A stretch of DNA of 64,000 bases, taken from a virus. This document shows positions 26,161 through 34,423 of the stretch, one piece after another; within the stretch, counting starts at the first letter, position 1, and each line of letters opens with the position of its first letter. The DNA lies in IMG/VR virus record IMGVR_UViG_3300027754_000085, positions 1 to 64,000 of that record; one strand, given 5' to 3'. The notes beneath the pieces were generated by a model that ran no database searches, was not told the origin of the DNA, and saw nothing but the letters and a program-made list of their open reading frames with translations. A program made the translations under genes and the position numbers.

Positions 26161-27713
26161 GCATAACACCAGTATCTAATATCCCCATTGCAATTGATTA
26201 CACAGGAAGAGATTACTACTCTTTGCGTGAAGATCTAATTGCAAGAATACAGGACCGCATACCTGAGTGGACTGCTTCTGACCCAGCAGATTTTGGTGTT
26301 GCTTTAGTTGAAGCCTTCTCGTACTTAGGAGACATGGTCTCTTTCTACATTGACAGAACAGCCAATGAGTCTTTTATTCAAACCGCAACACAGCGTGACA
26401 GCATTTTAAACATTGCTCAGACTTACGGGTATATTCCAGCAGGCTTTAGACAAGCAACGGTAGATGTAACTTTCTCTAACTCATCTGATGCAAACGTAAC
26501 AATTCCTTCTGGAACCGTTGTTAGTGCTCAAGTAGTATCAAATGACACGGTGGAAACTGTTTACTTTACAACTAACGTAGATGCAACAGTTCCTGCCCTT
26601 GTTGACGATGTCCCTGGCGAAGATACAGTAAGTGCTGCAGAGGGTAGAAGCATTACTTTAGTTTCAGATGTAGCCAATACCTATGGCGAACTTGTGGGGA
26701 CATCTACTGGAACTCCTGCAATGAGTTTTGAACTTGGAGAAACACCCGTAGTAGAGGGCTCCGTTGAGGTGTACGTTCAAGATGGAGATGTATACTCTAA
26801 ATGGACACAAGTACAGCACCTACTTGATTTTGGTCCAACTGATCTTATCTACTCTGTGTTTTTAGACCAAGACAATGTTGTTTCAATAACGTTTGGTGAT
26901 GGGGTGTCTGGATCAATACCAACTATTTATTCTGAGATTAGAGCAAAGTACACAGTAGGTGGCGGTGGACTAGGAAATGTAAGTGCAAACCTTGTAGACA
27001 CTATTGAACATATTCCTGGTTTATCTGAAGGACAAGTTACCGCTATACAGAGCGCTGTCACTTTAACCAATACTGCAACTGCTCTTGGTGGTGCAGACCC
27101 AGAAAGCAATGACCAGATTAGAGTTTCTGCTCCATCTTCTTTGCGTTCTGGAAACAGAGCAGTAACATTAAAAGACTTTGCTGATTTATCTTTATCGGTA
27201 AGTGGGGTTGGAAAAGCAAATGCAACAGCAGCAGTTTGGACTTCTGTAACTGTTTATATTGCCCCTAGCCGTACCGCAATAGACACTGATCCAGCACCAG
27301 GGTTAGATGATCTTGGAGACCCTACAGCAGAATATGTTCGTTTAAAAACAAACTTAGAAACTTTCTTAAGTAATAAAGTGTTAATTGGCACAACCGTTAC
27401 CATTCAACCTCCAACTTATGTTGACGTTGTAGCAAACATTCAGTACACAAAACTTGAACAGTACACAACAGAGGAAGTAGAATTAAGTTTAAAGAACGCT
27501 CTTTTAACTGGCTTTGGTTACACAGGTGTAAAGTTTCAAGACACTATCTATCCACAAGACATTGAGTTTGTTCTTCAACAGGCACCTGGGGTGCAGACTG
27601 TAAAAGTATTGGATCTCCATGACACTCTTGGAAGTGGTCTTGACACTATGGTTGGTGAACCAGGGGAGATATTTAGGTTTACAGAAGACAACACAAGTCT
27701 TAGCGAGATGTAA
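26157..27713 (+). CDS. Baseplate wedge protein J-like (gp6/gpJ)
   Basis: A 518-residue baseplate J family protein. IDYTGRDYYSLREDLIARI, PADFGVALVEAFSYLGDMVSFYIDR and FGDGVSGSIP are typical; RSGNRAVTLKDFADLSLSVSGVGKANA is the characteristic central region. This is the main wedge scaffold of contractile baseplates. Overlaps gp25 by 4 nt. Confidence 0.9.
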   Translation: MSITPVSNIPIAIDYTGRDYYSLREDLIARIQDRIPEWTASDPADFGVALVEAFSYLGDMVSFYIDRTANESFIQTATQRDSILNIAQTYGYIPAGFRQATVDVTFSNSSDANVTIPSGTVVSAQVVSNDTVETVYFTTNVDATVPALVDDVPGEDTVSAAEGRSITLVSDVANTYGELVGTSTGTPAMSFELGETPVVEGSVEVYVQDGDVYSKWTQVQHLLDFGPTDLIYSVFLDQDNVVSITFGDGVSGSIPTIYSEIRAKYTVGGGGLGNVSANLVDTIEHIPGLSEGQVTAIQSAVTLTNTATALGGADPESNDQIRVSAPSSLRSGNRAVTLKDFADLSLSVSGVGKANATAAVWTSVTVYIAPSRTAIDTDPAPGLDDLGDPTAEYVRLKTNLETFLSNKVLIGTTVTIQPPTYVDVVANIQYTKLEQYTTEEVELSLKNALLTGFGYTGVKFQDTIYPQDIEFVLQQAPGVQTVKVLDLHDTLGSGLDTMVGEPGEIFRFTEDNTSLSEM

Positions 27714-28207
27714 TGGATCCTGTTAAACGTCTTTATGGAATCTATAGAGGTGTTGTAAAGGATACTAGAGATCCAGATAAGCAACGTCGTCTTAAGGTTT
27801 CAATACCACAAGTTTCGGGCACTGAAGTATCTGAATGGGCTTGGCCTATTGAGCCATCAAGTATTAATACTGATGTCCCTATTGTTGGCCAAGGTGTTTG
27901 GATCTCTTTTATTGGAGGAGATCCTGATTACCCAGTTTGGTCTGGAGCCTTTGGAAAGAACCAAGGCAAGAATAAAAAAATGTTTATTAAACCATTAGAT
28001 AATAAGACATCTCTTACAGGTTTATCGGCACACGTTATTACTATAAAGAATTCTGATGGAACTACAGATGTAGATTTAACGGCTACCCTCATGGCGTTAG
28101 CAAACAAGGTAAAGACCCTAGAAACAAAGGTGACCACCCTAGAAGGCAAGGTCACAACTTTAGAAGGTCAAGTCACAACCTTACAAGGTCAGGCTCATAC
28201 CCATTGA
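27713..28207 (+). CDS. Baseplate spike protein (gp5 OB-fold) with coiled-coil shaft
   Basis: A 164-residue spike candidate. Residues 1-90 form a gp5/gpV-type OB fold (YGIYRGVVKDTRDPDKQRRLKVSIPQVSG..., GQGVWISFIGGDPDYPVWSGAFG). The C-terminal 40 residues are near-perfect heptads (LETKVTTLEGKVTTLEGQVTTLQ) that predict a trimeric coiled coil, ending QAHTH. The terminal His-x-His matches the metal-binding tip of P2 gpV and similar spikes. Use of a coiled-coil shaft rather than a beta-helix is notable. Confidence 0.75.
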   Translation: MDPVKRLYGIYRGVVKDTRDPDKQRRLKVSIPQVSGTEVSEWAWPIEPSSINTDVPIVGQGVWISFIGGDPDYPVWSGAFGKNQGKNKKMFIKPLDNKTSLTGLSAHVITIKNSDGTTDVDLTATLMALANKVKTLETKVTTLEGKVTTLEGQVTTLQGQAHTH

Positions 28208-28272
28208 TAGTTCAGCAGGTAAATAGGGGGCAAACCAGAGAAAATAGACCGTTAGGTCTGAGAGGAAAATAA

Positions 28273-28725
28273 GTGACAGCATCATATCCAATATCGGTTA
28301 AGTCCTTTTCAACAAAGGTAGATTTCACCGACACCGTTCTTGCCGAGCACGTAAACACCCTTCAAGATGAAGTTGCCTCTATACAGGCAAACCTTGGAAC
28401 CTATATCAAAACTGGTTCTGGTTGGGTTGGGTCTTTTGACCAAATCACCACCAGTTGGGATAGTCTAAAAGATCGTCTTGCAAATATTGAGTACGGATTA
28501 AACACTGTTTATACAGAACGACTTCCAACGGGTGGAACAACTGGGCAAGTTTTAGTAAAGTCATCTGGTGATGACTACGATACCTCTTGGTCTACATTTG
28601 ATGGCTTACCTTCCCAATCTGGAAATTCTGGAAACTATTTGACTACAGATGGATCAAGTGCATCTTGGGCTGCTGTTGCTCAAGGTGGAGAAACAATAAG
28701 TTCTTTCTTACTTGCTGGTTGTTAA
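28273..28725 (+). CDS. Baseplate-proximal fibre protein
   Basis: A 150-residue protein starting with GTG, preceded by GAGAGGAAAATAA. The N-terminal half has a helical segment (LAEHVNTLQDEVASIQANLGTYI), and the C-terminal half has the repeated phage-fibre motifs GGTTGQVLVKSSGDDYDTSWS and GNSGNYLTTDGSSASWAAV. Such proteins connect gpI-like carriers to long fibres. Confidence 0.65.
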   Translation: MTASYPISVKSFSTKVDFTDTVLAEHVNTLQDEVASIQANLGTYIKTGSGWVGSFDQITTSWDSLKDRLANIEYGLNTVYTERLPTGGTTGQVLVKSSGDDYDTSWSTFDGLPSQSGNSGNYLTTDGSSASWAAVAQGGETISSFLLAGC

Positions 28726-28738
28726 GGAGCATTAGCCT

Positions 28739-30694
28739 GTGGCTAAATATGGAGTAAATTATTATGGTGCATCTAAGTACGGTGCTACCCCACAACTTAG
28801 GTTATCTGTTGCGCCTATGTCTGTACTTGTCTCTTCAATCATATCTACTGGGTTTAGAAAAGTAACAGTATCTTGGCAATCTCCTACTGGTGACTTTACA
28901 AGGTTTAGACTAGTAAGGAACCAGGCTGGGTTTCCAGAGACCGCTGAAGATGGTGTAATTATTTTTGATGAGTTTGCTGAATCTGGTTCTGTGTCTCGTT
29001 CATTTTTTGTAGATGGAGAAGACAACCCAACAGATGTTCCTATTGTTCCTGGTCGTCAGGTTTACTACAGAGTATTTTTGTTTACAACTTCAAAGTTTTG
29101 GGTTACTGCTGGATCTATCTCAGCCATTGTTCCATCAGATCATGGTGCACAAGATAGTTTGATGGGAATGATTCCACGTGTGTTTACCAGTAAAGAACAG
29201 GGGCCGTTGGGTGCTGTTGATGAAACTTCTGCTATTTATGACTTTATGTATGGGTTTTCTTTTACAGTAGAAGAATTTTTTACACTTATAGATTTGCTAC
29301 GTCCTAGACACACTGGTTATGAGACACCTGTTTCCTTGATCTATGCGGAAAGAACAAACGTCGGTTTATCTGCTGAGCCTGGGTTACCAACTAAAAATCA
29401 AAAAAGATTAATTCGTGAAGCGCTATACATGTATGGACATAAAGGAACTAAGAATGGATTAGAGACTTACGCAGAATCAGTGACTGGATTTGCTCCAACA
29501 ATAACTGTTTCTGAAAATCTTTTATTATCGGTTCAAGACTCAACATTTTATGACTCAATAGGTAACTGGGTATTTGAAAATGCAACGGCGGAAAAAAGTG
29601 AGGAGCAGGTACCTGCTACAGGAGACAATGTAATTGACAACGCCTATACCTGCAAGGTAACTGCTACAGATGCTTTCTCTATGGTCTTGGGTGCTGATAA
29701 CCCAATAACAAAAGGTGTTCCAGTTATTGCGGACACCGAGTACGTTGCTTCTTGCAAAGTAAAGTCACCACCGAGTGACGGAAATGTGTTCATATCCATA
29801 GACTGGTATGACGGTACTGGTACATTTATTAGCGTAGATAATGGGTCTAACGTTTCTGCTAATAACACTTGGAAAACTGCAAGCGTTACCGCGACTGCGC
29901 CATCTGATGCAGTGTATGCGGTTCTTCAAATTTCCTCTAGCGCTGATGGACAATACTACATAGACCAAGTCTGTATGCAACTTGGGGACACTGTTGTCTA
30001 TGACGAGGCTCGTGCTGTAGACATTTTTTTAAATTCAAAAAATATTAACTACATTACAAATCCATCTTTTGAAGAAAATGTAACTGATGGTTGGACGCTC
30101 TCTGGCGCAGCAACTGCGGTTCAAGATTTAGACGTGTCTACTGCAGCATACTCTGGAACTAACAGTGCAAAGATAACTGGCTCTGGATCATGGTCTATTA
30201 CAACTGACGATATACCAGTAACTTCTGGTAACTACTACACGTTCTCTACTTACGTTAAGTGCGCCGAGACGTTCTCAATAACTTTTGAAGGAAAAGATTT
30301 TGAAGGTACAAGCACGGGGCACTTAGAGACTGTAAACTTTGAAGCAAGTCCAGATTGGACTCGAATTTCAGTTACTGATTTAATTGACGCAATAGGTGAG
30401 ACAGAAGTTAAGTTCTATAGCATAAGTATTAACGGGGATTCTGGAGATTACTACATAGACTGCTTACAGTTTGAAAAGTCTACAAGGGCTTCGGATTACT
30501 TTGATGGGAGCCTGCCTTCTAACTTTGGGGCCGTTTGGGAAGGAAGCGCTGACGACTCTTACAGCCACCTGTATCCAAACAAGCCAAGTAAGAGCCCAAG
30601 ACTGGCTAAGACACTTAAGGACTGGGTTCCACAAAATACCTTCTGGCGCCTGAGCACATACGCTGGGTTGGAGTACACAAACCTAACGGTGTAG
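28739..30694 (+). CDS. gpI-like tail protein with carbohydrate-binding-like modules
   Basis: A 651-residue protein with GTG start after AAGGAGC. Residues about 140-260 contain the P2 gpI-like region (DFMYGFSFTVEEFFTLIDLLRPRH..., RLIREALYMYGHKGTKNGLETYAESVTGF). Two CBM4/9-like beta-sandwich modules follow (about 265-420 and 430-600; NYITNPSFEENVTDGWTLSG and ISINGDSGDYYIDCLQFEKS mark the second). It probably docks fibres to the baseplate and binds host glycans. Confidence 0.75.
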   Translation: MAKYGVNYYGASKYGATPQLRLSVAPMSVLVSSIISTGFRKVTVSWQSPTGDFTRFRLVRNQAGFPETAEDGVIIFDEFAESGSVSRSFFVDGEDNPTDVPIVPGRQVYYRVFLFTTSKFWVTAGSISAIVPSDHGAQDSLMGMIPRVFTSKEQGPLGAVDETSAIYDFMYGFSFTVEEFFTLIDLLRPRHTGYETPVSLIYAERTNVGLSAEPGLPTKNQKRLIREALYMYGHKGTKNGLETYAESVTGFAPTITVSENLLLSVQDSTFYDSIGNWVFENATAEKSEEQVPATGDNVIDNAYTCKVTATDAFSMVLGADNPITKGVPVIADTEYVASCKVKSPPSDGNVFISIDWYDGTGTFISVDNGSNVSANNTWKTASVTATAPSDAVYAVLQISSSADGQYYIDQVCMQLGDTVVYDEARAVDIFLNSKNINYITNPSFEENVTDGWTLSGAATAVQDLDVSTAAYSGTNSAKITGSGSWSITTDDIPVTSGNYYTFSTYVKCAETFSITFEGKDFEGTSTGHLETVNFEASPDWTRISVTDLIDAIGETEVKFYSISINGDSGDYYIDCLQFEKSTRASDYFDGSLPSNFGAVWEGSADDSYSHLYPNKPSKSPRLAKTLKDWVPQNTFWRLSTYAGLEYTNLTV

Positions 30695-30704
30695 GATCTG
30701 GGTC

Positions 30705-30977
30705 ATGACTGACCTACTACTAACCGTTTTACTCACAGGAGTTGCAGTTACTTACGTAATTGAATTCCTAGATATGTTATTTAATGGCTTTGATTTAAAA
30801 CAGGCCTTTAACAAATACCTTGCAATGCCGTTAAGTTTCCTTGGATTATTTTCACAAATGGAAATTAATTACGATTTCTTTGTACTCGTTCCAGCCACAA
30901 CCCTTGTATCACTTGTTATAGGTTTGTGGTTAAATAAGCCAACTGTTGTACAGACACAGCGACTCCCAAGATTGTAG
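30705..30977 (+). CDS. Two-helix membrane protein, holin candidate
   Basis: A 90-residue protein with hydrophobic segments at about 3-25 (LLLTVLLTGVAVTYVIEFLDML) and 58-76 (FFVLVPATTLVSLVIGLWL) and a basic C terminus. Small size and position after the tail genes suggest a holin, but no lysin lies next to it, so another membrane role is possible. Confidence 0.45.
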   Translation: MTDLLLTVLLTGVAVTYVIEFLDMLFNGFDLKQAFNKYLAMPLSFLGLFSQMEINYDFFVLVPATTLVSLVIGLWLNKPTVVQTQRLPRL

Positions 30978-30982
30978 GAACA

Positions 30983-31567
30983 ATGAAACAACTGGCCGTA
31001 ATTAGTTTTAATACAGACGTAGATGTATACGACGGCTTGTCTAGGCTACTTGTAAAGCATCCTGATGCAACGGTTTTATTACCAATTATTGAGTATGGAG
31101 TATTTGCAAAGAGTGCTGTCAAGGCAGCGTTTGCATCTGGAAATCGAATACATTTTTTCTTATCTGAGACCGCTGCTATAGAAGAGGTAGCGGTTGTTGC
31201 TGAAGACATAACAAACTGCGTAGACCCTAACCGAGAAATTATTAGACACATTAAGACGGAAGACGTCTTAGGAATAGTTTGGGATGAGAGCACAGAGGTT
31301 CACGTTGCTCTACATGCTCTAGAGGATTACGGGTTAGAGACTTGGAACATTGCTGACGGTCTTGACGTGATTGAGATCGACTACTCAGAAGAAGGACCAG
31401 AGGATCTCCTAGAGGGTATGATGGATAGTCTGAGAGTCTTTGTGGAGAACATGACTGAGTACATAACAATGTCAGTCTTAGACGTATTGACAGAGACGAT
31501 AGCCGAAAGATTGCGGGAGGATGAGGATAATAAAGACGTATCCCCATTTGAGGACGATGGTCTGTGA
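30983..31567 (+). CDS. Unknown acidic protein
   Basis: A 194-residue protein. The first 120 residues alternate beta strands and helices (KQLAVISFNTD..., DATVLLPIIEYGVFAKSAVKAAFASGNRIHFFL...) as in a Rossmann-like nucleotide-binding fold. The C-terminal third is strongly acidic and helical. No catalytic motif is recognised. It begins the replication block and its stop overlaps the initiator start. Confidence 0.5.
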   Translation: MKQLAVISFNTDVDVYDGLSRLLVKHPDATVLLPIIEYGVFAKSAVKAAFASGNRIHFFLSETAAIEEVAVVAEDITNCVDPNREIIRHIKTEDVLGIVWDESTEVHVALHALEDYGLETWNIADGLDVIEIDYSEEGPEDLLEGMMDSLRVFVENMTEYITMSVLDVLTETIAERLREDEDNKDVSPFEDDGL

Positions 31568-32556
31568 GGATCCCTTTAGGGGCTTATTCGGCTGACCTTA
31601 CCGATTATCAGTTCCGTCTGCTCGCCACCTTGTGCCACTTAGCAGGCTCTGAGAGCCGTGTACAGACATCAGCAGCCTCACTTGGTATAGAGACTGGCAG
31701 TGTGAATGAGAAGACCGTCCGCAGAGGCCTCCTAGCCCTTGAGAAGGCTGGGTTCATTAAAAGAACTAAGACTAGAAGAGCAAACGGTTTTCGTGGCATA
31801 GACTTACTGGACATTACAGGCCCAGAGATAGCGACTGGGACTCTAGAAGCCCAGATCGAACGGGCCTCAAATGTCCGCACCTCACATGACTATAGGTCAC
31901 GTAGCAGTATTACTAATAAGTCATTAGTACCTAATAGTAAAGATAGTAATCAATTAAAAGATATTAGAAACACCGAAGGTGTTTCAATGAAAGAGATACG
32001 GGTACCTATGAGAAAATGGGAAGATGATGGAGATGATCTGGCAGGATTTGGGTTGGTCGAACCTAAAGATGAGCCGAGCCCTAAGATCAGAAAATCCGAT
32101 CCACGGACTAGGGGAAAGCGACCAGAACATGAGTGGAGTGCGATGGACGTCGCTGCTGAATTCTCATATCGAGTTGGTAAACGCTACCCGCTCCTACCAG
32201 GCACCGTTAACGTCAGACAGTTATCAGGAGCCCTCAGCAAGTTCCGCAAGCAGTACAACACCACAGCCTTAATTGAGTTAGAGTTACTCCGTCTGTTCTT
32301 GACAGATGAAAATAATTTCCGCAATATTGGCGATGAGGCTCCGTTCCTTTACAAAATGTACCTAGCCTCCTTCGGCAAGAAGATGAACCAAGCACGAGAA
32401 AATCTTGGACTTGGAAAAGTTAACGCCCCAACAGAAACTGTGGTTAAGATGGGCACACTCGTAGCAAGCGATGGACGTGTGTTCCAGAATTCTTTATCTG
32501 GCAGAGCACAACTAGAACGATACGAACGACAACTTAAGGAGAAAGCAAATGGCTAA
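31564..32556 (+). CDS. Replication initiator/winged-helix protein (O-like)
   Basis: A 330-residue protein with GTG start overlapping the previous TGA. Residues 10-85 form a winged helix (DYQFRLLATLCHLAG..., EKTVRRGLLALEKAGFIKR). A Ser/Asn/Lys-rich linker (about 110-145) follows, then a helical C-terminal domain suited to helicase or loader contact. It precedes AAA+ loader, DnaB-like helicase and primase genes, the order seen for lambda O/P-like systems. The DNA for the linker has inverted and phased direct repeats that could be the origin. Confidence 0.6.
   Translation: MRIPLGAYSADLTDYQFRLLATLCHLAGSESRVQTSAASLGIETGSVNEKTVRRGLLALEKAGFIKRTKTRRANGFRGIDLLDITGPEIATGTLEAQIERASNVRTSHDYRSRSSITNKSLVPNSKDSNQLKDIRNTEGVSMKEIRVPMRKWEDDGDDLAGFGLVEPKDEPSPKIRKSDPRTRGKRPEHEWSAMDVAAEFSYRVGKRYPLLPGTVNVRQLSGALSKFRKQYNTTALIELELLRLFLTDENNFRNIGDEAPFLYKMYLASFGKKMNQARENLGLGKVNAPTETVVKMGTLVASDGRVFQNSLSGRAQLERYERQLKEKANG
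31905..31986 (+). other. Candidate replication origin inside the initiator gene
   Basis: An AT-rich stretch contains the inverted repeat TACTAAT-AAGTC-ATTAGTA (31911-31929), three ATAGTA-like units at about 31923, 31933 and 31942 (roughly one helical turn apart), and a perfect hairpin GAAACACC-GAA-GGTGTTTC (31967-31985). Lambda-type origins lie at this place in the initiator gene. Confidence 0.4.
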
Positions 32557-32827
32557 AAAAGAATCACGTAAATTTGTAGTAACTCTAAATAAGAACCCTG
32601 AAAAGGGTGGAGCATGGCTAGCATTTGTAGCAGTAGTTACTGATGAAGATGTAGCGATTGCTCAACTGACAACAGCATGGGCTAATGCATCAGCAGCAAA
32701 GCGTTGGGTAAAGGCACAGGTGCAGGCAATGACACCTCGTAAGTCTGTAAAGATGATTGCAGGATCTGCAGTTGACTTGAAAGGCAAGCCAGTTTCATTC
32801 ACTGGTGAGTTGGCGTTTAAGATATGA
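32549..32827 (+). CDS. Unknown small protein
   Basis: A 92-residue alpha/beta protein (KKESRKFVVTLNKNPEKGGAWLAFVAVVTDE..., TTAWANASAAKRWVKAQVQ). It overlaps the initiator gene by 8 nt and has AAGGAG upstream. No family is recognised; location suggests a replication accessory protein. Confidence 0.5.
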   Translation: MAKKESRKFVVTLNKNPEKGGAWLAFVAVVTDEDVAIAQLTTAWANASAAKRWVKAQVQAMTPRKSVKMIAGSAVDLKGKPVSFTGELAFKI

Positions 32828-32979
32828 GGACTCGTTTAGTTTATGGAAGTCAAAACAAGTTCTTGCAATTTTACGGGGATGTAATGCTGACCGTAGGTTC
32901 CTTCTTCCAAAACATCGGTTTACGTTATGGCGGGATGTACGAGATTGAAGACTGGGAATCAGGGGACGACGATCTATAA
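32824..32979 (+). CDS. Unknown mini-protein
   Basis: A 51-residue frame (MRTRLVYGSQNKFLQFYGDV..., YGGMYEIEDWESGDDDL) with an ATGA overlap to the preceding gene. The end is acidic. It fills the space before the loader gene, so it is likely real; function unknown. Confidence 0.45.
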   Translation: MRTRLVYGSQNKFLQFYGDVMLTVGSFFQNIGLRYGGMYEIEDWESGDDDL

Positions 32980-33694
32980 CATCCATGAGTTGTCTTCTCT
33001 TAAGAAACACTGGCTATTAAAGAACTCCAATATCCCACGTCGTTTCATTGGCTTAGATACAAAAGACATAATTGACCGTGCAGGTTCAATACCGCAAGAA
33101 GTTACAACGTGGATTGATGATTGCGTTAATGGTCATGTAATTAAGCAGGTAGGTAACATTGGTATAAATGGTGTTGGTCTGTTGTTTGATGGTGGTCCTG
33201 GAATTGGTAAGACTACCCATGCCGTAGTTGCGGCTATGGAGTTCTTAAGACGTCTACCAGACAACGATGTAGAGGCTGCAAAAGTCCTTGGTATGAACTC
33301 CGCTGACTATGGGTTAAATGCTCGTCCTATTTACTACATGACTTACCCAGAATTTTTATCTCGTAAGAAGGCGACGTTTGATGCAGACCTTGAAGACAAA
33401 CGGGAGATGAATTATATCGTTGATGGGTTTCATGGAAGGTCTAAATTTGACTGGTTAAACGTCAGAGTTCTAGTCATTGATGACCTAGGAAAAGAGTATG
33501 GTTCAAAGTACGATGACACCTCATTCGATGAGATACTAAGACTTAGATACGACAAGGCACTGCCCACCATTGTTACAACTAATGTCAGGTTGGAAGACTG
33601 GGAAGCACAGTACAAAGAAGCAATGGCAAGTTTTGCTAACGAAGCATTTGTACGAGTACCTATAGTCGGCGCAGATCAACGGTCAGCACTATGA
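32927..33694 (+). CDS. AAA+ helicase loader (DnaC-like)
   Basis: A 255-residue ATPase with Walker A GGPGIGKTT (about 88-96), Walker B VLVIDDLG (about 181-188), and a sensor-1 Asn in TIVTTN. This is the DnaC/IstB layout that loads the replicative helicase. The start is uncertain: the first ATG lies 53 nt inside the previous gene with no ribosome site, and a TTG at 32990 is a possible shorter start. Neighbours are the initiator and DnaB-like helicase. Confidence 0.78.
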   Translation: MAGCTRLKTGNQGTTIYNIHELSSLKKHWLLKNSNIPRRFIGLDTKDIIDRAGSIPQEVTTWIDDCVNGHVIKQVGNIGINGVGLLFDGGPGIGKTTHAVVAAMEFLRRLPDNDVEAAKVLGMNSADYGLNARPIYYMTYPEFLSRKKATFDADLEDKREMNYIVDGFHGRSKFDWLNVRVLVIDDLGKEYGSKYDDTSFDEILRLRYDKALPTIVTTNVRLEDWEAQYKEAMASFANEAFVRVPIVGADQRSAL

Positions 33695-33999
33695 AAGGGA
33701 TGAGAATGGAAAGTCCGTGGAGGACCATTCAGTTATTCATCTCTGCTCAGGCTGCTGGAATATTTGAAGTAGAAGTAGACACTGACACTAAGAAGACCCG
33801 TTGCTCTTGTCCTATATGGAAAAAGAGTGCTGACTGTAAACACACACGCTTTGTTGATGCAAAGATGTCATTGAACAGGGGGCACTACTCAATCCTTGTG
33901 CCTAATGAAATTCCAGAGGATTTGGCATTACAGGCAAGTGATGACCCAAAGAAGTTTCGTGACTTTGTAGTTAGGTATGCTAAAGTCGAGGTATTATGA
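33691..33999 (+). CDS. SWIM zinc-finger protein
   Basis: A 102-residue protein with CSCPIWKKSADCKH at 38-51, an exact SWIM signature (CxC...CxH). SWIM domains bind DNA or proteins and occur in transposases, SWI/SNF-linked factors and recombination mediators such as Shu-complex proteins. Here it lies between loader and helicase genes with ATGA overlaps on both sides, so a replication or recombination adaptor is plausible. Confidence 0.7.
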   Translation: MKGMRMESPWRTIQLFISAQAAGIFEVEVDTDTKKTRCSCPIWKKSADCKHTRFVDAKMSLNRGHYSILVPNEIPEDLALQASDDPKKFRDFVVRYAKVEVL

Positions 34000-34412
34000 A
34001 AAACGGAGACATATCAAACGTCTCCTCTCCGCAAGTAGTCTGTGTAACAGATGTTGTTATTGGATTAGTTGAAGAGGAAACAAAACGTTTGTTGTCTAAA
34101 AAAACAAAAACTAAATTGGGAGAGATCAACTTACAGAACGCAAATAAACTTTGGATATTATCTAACAACTACGGCATCTCTCTTGAGTTGGCTGGGTATG
34201 GTGACTTAGGTTGGACGGAAGAACTTTTAGAAGAGGCATTTGATACATTAGAACAAGAAGTAGTAAACCCCTTTAACTACTGGCACCTTTATGCAGATGT
34301 TGGAGAGTTAGTTAGGAAACTTCCATACCGTGCTAATCTTCGGGGCATTGTTGATGTACCAGGAAGAGTTGCAATGTATGGATCAGCAGGAGTAGAAATA
34401 GATAATCTGTAA
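33996..34412 (+). CDS. Unknown replication-region protein
   Basis: A 138-residue protein, mainly helical (CVTDVVIGLVEEETKRLLSKKTKTKLG..., WTEELLEEAFDTLEQEVVN). ATGA overlap with the SWIM gene. No motif is recognised. Confidence 0.5.
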   Translation: MKNGDISNVSSPQVVCVTDVVIGLVEEETKRLLSKKTKTKLGEINLQNANKLWILSNNYGISLELAGYGDLGWTEELLEEAFDTLEQEVVNPFNYWHLYADVGELVRKLPYRANLRGIVDVPGRVAMYGSAGVEIDNL

Positions 34413-34423
34413 GAGGGAGCATA

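Noticed and set aside
28246-28259. AGACC-GTTA-GGTCT hairpin as a terminator
   Set aside because: Only five base pairs and no T tract; it probably has no terminator role.
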